Shown piece after piece: positions 59,874 to 64,000 of a stretch of DNA of 64,000 nucleotides (within the stretch, counting starts at the first letter, position 1; every line of letters starts with the position of its first letter). The stretch spans positions 434,001-498,000 of the forward strand of contig NZ_CP119967.1 in NCBI RefSeq assembly GCF_029543085.1. Reading direction: 5' to 3'. This DNA is from Pseudomonas sp. A34-9 (GTDB taxonomy: Bacteria > Pseudomonadota > Gammaproteobacteria > Pseudomonadales > Pseudomonadaceae). The position numbers and the translations under genes were made by a program. The notes under the pieces are model-generated. The model worked only from the letters and a program-made list of their open reading frames with translations. It did not search any database and was not told where the DNA came from.

Positions 59874-60941
59874 ATGACTGCCCTGAAGAACGACCGTTTC
59901 CTCCGCGCCCTGCTCAAGCAACCCGTTGACGTCACCCCGGTGTGGATGATGCGCCAGGCCGGCCGCTACCTGCCGGAATACCGCGCCAGCCGTGCCCACG
60001 CCGGTGATTTCATGAGCCTGTGCATGAATCCGGAATTCGCCTGCGAAGTCACGATGCAACCGCTCGACCGCTATCCACAACTGGACGCGGCGATCCTGTT
60101 TTCCGACATCCTCACCATCCCCGATGCCATGGGCCAAGGCCTGTACTTCGAGACCGGTGAAGGTCCGCGCTTCAAGAAAGTCGTCAGCACCCTGGCCGAT
60201 ATCGAGGCCCTGCCGATCCCTGATCCACACAAAGACCTCGGCTATGTGATGGACGCGGTCAGCACCATCCGTCGCGAACTGAACGGTCGAGTGCCGCTGA
60301 TCGGTTTCTCCGGCAGCCCGTGGACCCTGGCGACCTACATGGTTGAAGGCGGCTCGTCGAAAGACTTCCGCAAGACCAAAGCCATGCTCTACGACAACCC
60401 GCAAGCCATGCACCTGCTGCTGGATAAACTGGCGCAGTCGGTGACCTCTTATCTCAACGGCCAGATCATGGCCGGCGCGCAAGCGGTGCAGATCTTCGAT
60501 ACCTGGGGCGGCAACCTGTCGGCGGCGGCGTATCAAGAGTTCTCGCTGGCCTACATGAAGAAAATCGTCAGCGGCCTGATCCGCGAACACGACGGTCGCA
60601 AAGTGCCGGTGATCCTCTTCACCAAAAATGGCGGCCTGTGGCTGGAAAGCATCGCCGAGGCTGGCGCCGACGCCCTGGGCTTGGACTGGACCTGCGACAT
60701 CGGCAACGCCCGCGCCCGTGTTGGCGACAAGGTCGCGCTGCAAGGCAACATGGACCCGACGGTGCTCTACGCCAAACCGGAAGCGATCCGCACTGAAGTG
60801 GGGCGCATTCTGGCCAGCTACGGCAAGGGCACCGGCCACGTGTTCAACCTCGGCCATGGCATCACCCCAGAGGTTGATCCGGAGCATGCCGGTGCGTTCC
60901 TGCGCGCGGTGCATGAGCTGTCGGCGCAGTATCACGAGTGA
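59874..60941 (+). CDS. hemE: Uroporphyrinogen decarboxylase
   Basis: HemE decarboxylates uroporphyrinogen III to coproporphyrinogen III in haem synthesis. The 355-residue protein has the N-terminal signature [10 protein letters not shown] (27-36), whose two Arg bind substrate. [30 protein letters not shown] and [11 protein letters not shown] are further diagnostic blocks. The ATG is at 59874; a purine-rich stretch upstream is weak as a ribosome site. A terminator follows the stop. Confidence 0.97.
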   Translation: MTALKNDRFLRALLKQPVDVTPVWMMRQAGRYLPEYRASRAHAGDFMSLCMNPEFACEVTMQPLDRYPQLDAAILFSDILTIPDAMGQGLYFETGEGPRFKKVVSTLADIEALPIPDPHKDLGYVMDAVSTIRRELNGRVPLIGFSGSPWTLATYMVEGGSSKDFRKTKAMLYDNPQAMHLLLDKLAQSVTSYLNGQIMAGAQAVQIFDTWGGNLSAAAYQEFSLAYMKKIVSGLIREHDGRKVPVILFTKNGGLWLESIAEAGADALGLDWTCDIGNARARVGDKVALQGNMDPTVLYAKPEAIRTEVGRILASYGKGTGHVFNLGHGITPEVDPEHAGAFLRAVHELSAQYHE

Positions 60942-60953
60942 TCGCCACAGCAT

Positions 60954-60984
60954 AAAAAACGCCCGGCTTATGCCGGGCGTTTTT
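60954..60984 (+). terminator. Rho-independent terminator after hemE
   Basis: AAAAACGCCCGGC and GCCGGGCGTTTTT pair around a TTAT loop, 12 bp after the hemE stop. The symmetrical A/T flanks could serve both strands. Confidence 0.93.
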
Positions 60985-60987
60985 CAA

Positions 60988-61070
60988 GATCAAAAGATCG
61001 CAGCCTGCGGCAGCTCCTACATTGGGATTCGCGTTTCCCTGTAGGAGCTGCCGCAGGCTGCGATCTTTTG
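60988..61070. repeat. REP pair (TGTAGGAGCTGCCG family)
   Basis: GATCAAAAGATCGCAGCCTG on the left faces GCCGCAGGCTGCGATCTTTT on the right. It lies between convergent hemE and the MFS gene, immediately after the terminator. Confidence 0.9.
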
Positions 61071-61073
61071 CTT

Positions 61074-62348
61074 TTAAGCTTTGACACCACCGAGAGGCGG
61101 CAACTTCGCCAGTTTCAACGCCACCAGCAGCGCCACTAGCAACAGCGCTCCAATGAACAGGCCAATCCCGTTCCACCCGCCCAGATGCCAGAACACCCCA
61201 CCCGCCGTCCCGGCAATACTCGACCCCGCGTAATAACTGAACAGATACAACGACGACGCCTGGCCCTTGGCCTTGATCGCCCGCCGACCGATCCAGCTAC
61301 TCGCCACCGAATGCGCGCCAAAGAAGCCAAAGGTGAAGATCAACATCCCCACGATCACGAGCAGCAGCGGTGTAAACATCGTCAACGCCAGGCCGGCAAA
61401 CATCAGCGCAATGGTCGCCCACAGCACTTTGCGTCGGCCCAGCTTGTCCGCCAGCGAGCCAATCTTCGCCGAGCTGTAAATCCCCGACAGGTAAACCACC
61501 GACAACAACCCGACGAATACTTGATCAAGGTTGTACGGCGCCGCCAGCAAGCGATAGCCGATGTAGTTGAACAGCGTGACGAACGCGCCCATCAGCAAAA
61601 ACGCTTCAAGAAACAGTAGCGGCAGACCGGCATCGCGAAAGTGCATGGTGAAACCGTCGAGCAAGCTGCGCGGGTGCAGTGAACGTGAGCGGAAGTTGCG
61701 CGACTCGGGAAGAATCTTCCAGAACACCGCTGCCGCAATCATCGCCAGACCGCCGATCACCAGCATCGCCGTGTGCCAACTGACGAAGTCGATCAGCACG
61801 CCGGTGATCAAGCGCCCGCTCATCCCGCCAATCGCATTGCCGCCGATGTACAAGCCCATCGCCAGACCGATGTGTTGCGGGTGGATCTCTTCGCTCAGAT
61901 AGGTCATGGCCACCGCCGCCAGCCCACTCAGCGACAGCCCGATCAGCGCCCGCATGATCAGCACGCCGTGCCAGCTCGGCATCATCGCGCTGGCCATGGT
62001 GCACAGCGCTGCGGCGAACAGTGCAGCGACCATCACCGGTTTGCGCCCGACCCGATCGGAAATCGGTCCGGTGATCAGCAGGCCGATGGCGAGCATGCCG
62101 GTGGCCACCGAGAGGATCAGGCTGCTCTGCGCGGCGTTGATTCCATATTCGTGGGACAACAGCGGCATCATTGGCTGCACGCAATACAACAGGGCAAACG
62201 TCGCGAAACCGCCGCTGAACAGTGCCAGCACCGTGCGCATGAACATCGGTGTGCCTTTTTCGATGTAAATCTCTTGCAGTTCGGCGACGACATCGTCCGC
62301 CGCAGCGGGCGGGACTTCATGGGCTAGGGGCGCGACAGCAGTTTTCAC
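61074..62348 (-). CDS. MFS transporter, YnfM-like
   Basis: This 424-residue major facilitator protein has about 12 hydrophobic helices and the loop 2-3 motif GPISDRVGRKPV. A shorter related motif SLADKLGRRKVL follows the central loop. A hydrophilic N-terminus of ~40 residues (VPPAAADDVVAELQEIYIEK) precedes helix 1. GTG 62348 was chosen because GAGG lies ~7 bases upstream. It is divergent from a LysR regulator gene, the same arrangement as ynfM/ynfL in E. coli, so regulation by that neighbour is likely. Substrate unknown; efflux of small drugs or sugars is only a family possibility. Confidence 0.85.
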   Translation of the reverse strand: MKTAVAPLAHEVPPAAADDVVAELQEIYIEKGTPMFMRTVLALFSGGFATFALLYCVQPMMPLLSHEYGINAAQSSLILSVATGMLAIGLLITGPISDRVGRKPVMVAALFAAALCTMASAMMPSWHGVLIMRALIGLSLSGLAAVAMTYLSEEIHPQHIGLAMGLYIGGNAIGGMSGRLITGVLIDFVSWHTAMLVIGGLAMIAAAVFWKILPESRNFRSRSLHPRSLLDGFTMHFRDAGLPLLFLEAFLLMGAFVTLFNYIGYRLLAAPYNLDQVFVGLLSVVYLSGIYSSAKIGSLADKLGRRKVLWATIALMFAGLALTMFTPLLLVIVGMLIFTFGFFGAHSVASSWIGRRAIKAKGQASSLYLFSYYAGSSIAGTAGGVFWHLGGWNGIGLFIGALLLVALLVALKLAKLPPLGGVKA

Positions 62349-62466
62349 TTCAGACCTCGGAGGGCACGGCCAGGCAGGCAATGAAAAAATCATATAGCTG
62401 GCTAATGTTTCTATCCAATATATTGTTCGACCTGTTTGATAGCTTTTACGACCTAATGGGGTTTCC
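62349..62466. promoter_or_regulatory. Divergent control region between MFS and LysR genes
   Basis: This 118 bp AT-rich stretch must carry both promoters. ATAGCTGGCTAATGTTTCTAT (62393-62413 region) has ATAG/CTAT half-sites, and TCCAATATATTGTT is partly palindromic; both resemble LysR T-N11-A sites. The exact operator cannot be fixed from one sequence. Confidence 0.4.
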
Positions 62467-63363
62467 ATGGAATTGCGTCATCTGCGCTACTTCATTGCCG
62501 TCGCCGAAGAACTGCACTTCGGCCGCGCTGCACAGGTGCTGGGGATTTCTCAGCCGCCGCTGAGTCAGCAGATTCAGGCATTGGAGCAAGAGGTTGGCGC
62601 GCGACTGTTCGAGCGGACCAATCGTCGGGTCGAGCTGAGTGAGGCGGGGCGATTGTTTCTGCAGGAGGCGCGGCTGGTGCTGGCGCAGGTCGATAAAGCG
62701 TCGGACGTCGCCCGGCGTGCGCAACAGGGTGAATTGGGTGAGCTGAAGATTGGCTTCACCTCTTCGGCGCCGTTCAACTCGACGATTCCGCAGGCGATCT
62801 TTTCCTTCCGTCAGCGTTTTCCGGCGGTGCACCTCAACCTTCGCGAGATGAGTAGCACGCAAGTTGCCGAGGGCCTGGTGGATGAGTCGATCGAGGTGGG
62901 CATCATGCGCCCGCTGGGTTTGCCGGATTCGCTGAGTGTGGTTGAGTTGATGCGCGAGCCACTGGTCGCGGTGCTCGGTTCCAAGCATCCACTGGCGCAG
63001 GGGTCGGAGCAGGGCTTGTTCCTCTCGGCGCTGGCGCTGGAGCCGTTCGTGTTCTTTCCGCGCAGCTACGGCAGCGGGTTGTATGCGCAATTGCTGAGTC
63101 TGGCGCGCGATGCCGGGTTCAGCCCGCACTTCGCCCAGGAAGCGGGGGAGGCGATGACCATCATCGGTCTGGTCGCAGCGGGGCTGGGGGTTTCGGTACT
63201 GCCGGCGTCTTATCAGCGGATGCGTATCGACGGCGTGGTTTATCGACCGTTGCTGGATCCAGAGGCTGTTTCTGCGGTGTGGCTGGTGCAGCGCAAGGAT
63301 CAGAAATCGCCGATGGCCAAGGCGTTTGTCGAGCTGCTCACACGCAAGGTCGAGTCCGCTTAA
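62467..63363 (+). CDS. LysR-family transcriptional regulator
   Basis: This 298-residue regulator has the classical N-terminal winged helix (MELRHLRYFIAVAEELHFGR, AAQVLGISQPPLSQQIQALE) followed by a linker helix. The effector domain spans from ~90 (LKIGFTSSAPFN) to ~290. Length is normal. It probably controls the divergent MFS gene and itself. The effector is unknown. The stop is followed at once by a REP pair. Confidence 0.93.
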   Translation: MELRHLRYFIAVAEELHFGRAAQVLGISQPPLSQQIQALEQEVGARLFERTNRRVELSEAGRLFLQEARLVLAQVDKASDVARRAQQGELGELKIGFTSSAPFNSTIPQAIFSFRQRFPAVHLNLREMSSTQVAEGLVDESIEVGIMRPLGLPDSLSVVELMREPLVAVLGSKHPLAQGSEQGLFLSALALEPFVFFPRSYGSGLYAQLLSLARDAGFSPHFAQEAGEAMTIIGLVAAGLGVSVLPASYQRMRIDGVVYRPLLDPEAVSAVWLVQRKDQKSPMAKAFVELLTRKVESA

Positions 63364-63365
63364 GG

Positions 63366-63445
63366 GATCGCAGCCTTCGGCAGCTCCTACAGGGAAAGGC
63401 GAATTTCATTGCAGGAGCTGTCGAAGGCTACGATCTTTTGATCTT
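63366..63445. repeat. REP pair (TGTAGGAGCTGCCG family)
   Basis: GATCGCAGCCTTCGGCAGCT faces AGGAGCTGTCGAAGGCTACG; the right arm has two substitutions. It lies between convergent LysR and the terminal secreted-protein gene. Confidence 0.85.
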
Positions 63446-63449
63446 GCCT

Positions 63450-63887
63450 TCAGGGCAACCGCACCAAATCGCCTCTCAACGCCACCCGCGTGACAAAAAT
63501 CCCCGCCCGGCACTCGTACGTATTCAAATCCTTGCGCACATGCTGGTCGTAATAGCTGACGATATTGACCACCGCATTTGCCCCGACCCGCTTGGCATCG
63601 GCCTGCAACTTGATCAGATTCGATTGCAGCACCCACTCGCAGGAATCATGGTCGCTCTTGTTGAAACCGTTGGTTTTCAGATCACTGATGACATCGCGCT
63701 GCAACAACCGTTGAGTGCCCTGAGGCCCGTTCCCGGCCAGATAAAACTTCACACTGCCATCCAGCCGCCCGGCGCGAATCGCGTCCGAGAGTACGGTTTC
63801 GAACGGCATATACATGAGGTTGGTGGCGTGGCCGGCGCTGGGCAGTAGCGCGAAAAGTGCGGCGGCGATCAGGGCTTTCACTTGCAT
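63450..63887 (-). CDS. Small exported protein of unknown function
   Basis: The 145-residue product has a signal peptide (MQVKALIAAALFALLPSAGH, cleavage after HA near 21). A compact domain follows with LDGSVKFYLAG, HDSCEW, DAKRVGANAVVNIVSYYDQH and YECRAGIFVTRVALRGD. Two cysteines could form a disulfide. The GANAVVN block recalls YbjQ/RcsF-like alpha-beta folds. Related Pseudomonas and Burkholderia proteins are, as I recall, often labelled excinuclease subunits, which nothing here supports: there is no P-loop. AAGGAG directly abuts an upstream ATG at 63893, so ATG 63887 is preferred. Periplasmic location is likely; function unknown. Confidence 0.75.
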   Translation of the reverse strand: MQVKALIAAALFALLPSAGHATNLMYMPFETVLSDAIRAGRLDGSVKFYLAGNGPQGTQRLLQRDVISDLKTNGFNKSDHDSCEWVLQSNLIKLQADAKRVGANAVVNIVSYYDQHVRKDLNTYECRAGIFVTRVALRGDLVRLP

Positions 63888-64000
63888 GGTCATCTCCTTG
63901 ACGGTGAAAGAGAACCGCGAGTGCAGGGCCGATAGGCTCGCCGTTCCTACAGGCGTATTGATGACCTGCATGAGCGAGTGTAGATGCTGTGTGGCGAGTG

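Overview
The window is core chromosome of a fluorescent Pseudomonas (P. fluorescens group, Pf0-1/koreensis-like by gene content; the species is an inference). The evidence is a high-GC coding bias, a complete medium-chain-length PHA cluster in the classical phaC1-Z-C2-D / phaF-I arrangement, hut genes with two hutH paralogues, hisI-hisE-tatABC linkage, pilMNOPQ-aroK-aroB-damX-gltBD-hemE synteny, and REP/REPIN elements typical of the group. I see no tRNA, rRNA, CRISPR, prophage or insertion sequence, and no obvious anomalous island.

Layout. 1-6575 (+): the 3' end of the histidine-utilisation operon (hutW end, hutV, an unusual hutH paralogue, hutH, hutI, hutG). 6817-8222 (+): pip-dtd. 8499-12873 (+): opgGH for osmoregulated periplasmic glucans. 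13232-15844 (+): a three-gene polar amino acid ABC importer. 15972-17888 (-): an McpS-like chemoreceptor. 18107-24183 (-): ubiE-ubiJ-ubiB, hisI-hisE, tatABC and rsmE, all reading the same way. 24338-31552: PHA metabolism, with granule protein genes on + and phaC1-phaZ-phaC2-phaD on -, meeting head-on near 26.2-26.4 kb. 31811-39359 (-): a DUF971 protein, hslUV, an FtsN-like SPOR protein, argS and priA. 39649-42144 (+): rpmE, a secreted nuclease and malic enzyme. 42463-44910 (-): PBP1A, divergent from pilMNOPQ-aroK-aroB-damX-like (45127-53373, +). 53724-60941 (+): gltBD and hemE. 61074-63887: a divergent MFS/LysR pair and a small secreted protein.

Spaces between genes are crowded with repeats of four kinds: (i) REPINs built on GTGGGAGCGAGC; (ii) paired REPs built on TGTAGGAGCTGCCG; (iii) ~105-115 bp palindromes ending in GATCGTTCCCACGC; (iv) four MITE-like elements of ~160-200 bp with CCCCTCACCC...GGGTGAGGGG ends. 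No transposase or RAYT gene lies in the window.

I do not see a convincing undescribed multi-gene system. The best single observations are: the hutH paralogue at 1123-2646, which has lost exactly the Ala-Ser-Gly tripeptide that forms the MIO cofactor plus two active-site aromatic residues, yet keeps an intact frame; an rpmE terminator that doubles as the signal-peptide codons of the nuclease gene; a nested direct/inverted repeat just upstream of a good sigma-70 promoter for gltBD; a sigma-54-like promoter upstream of phaC1; and a periplasmic insert in an amino acid ABC permease. All start codons, and all functional calls resting on family resemblance, were made by eye.
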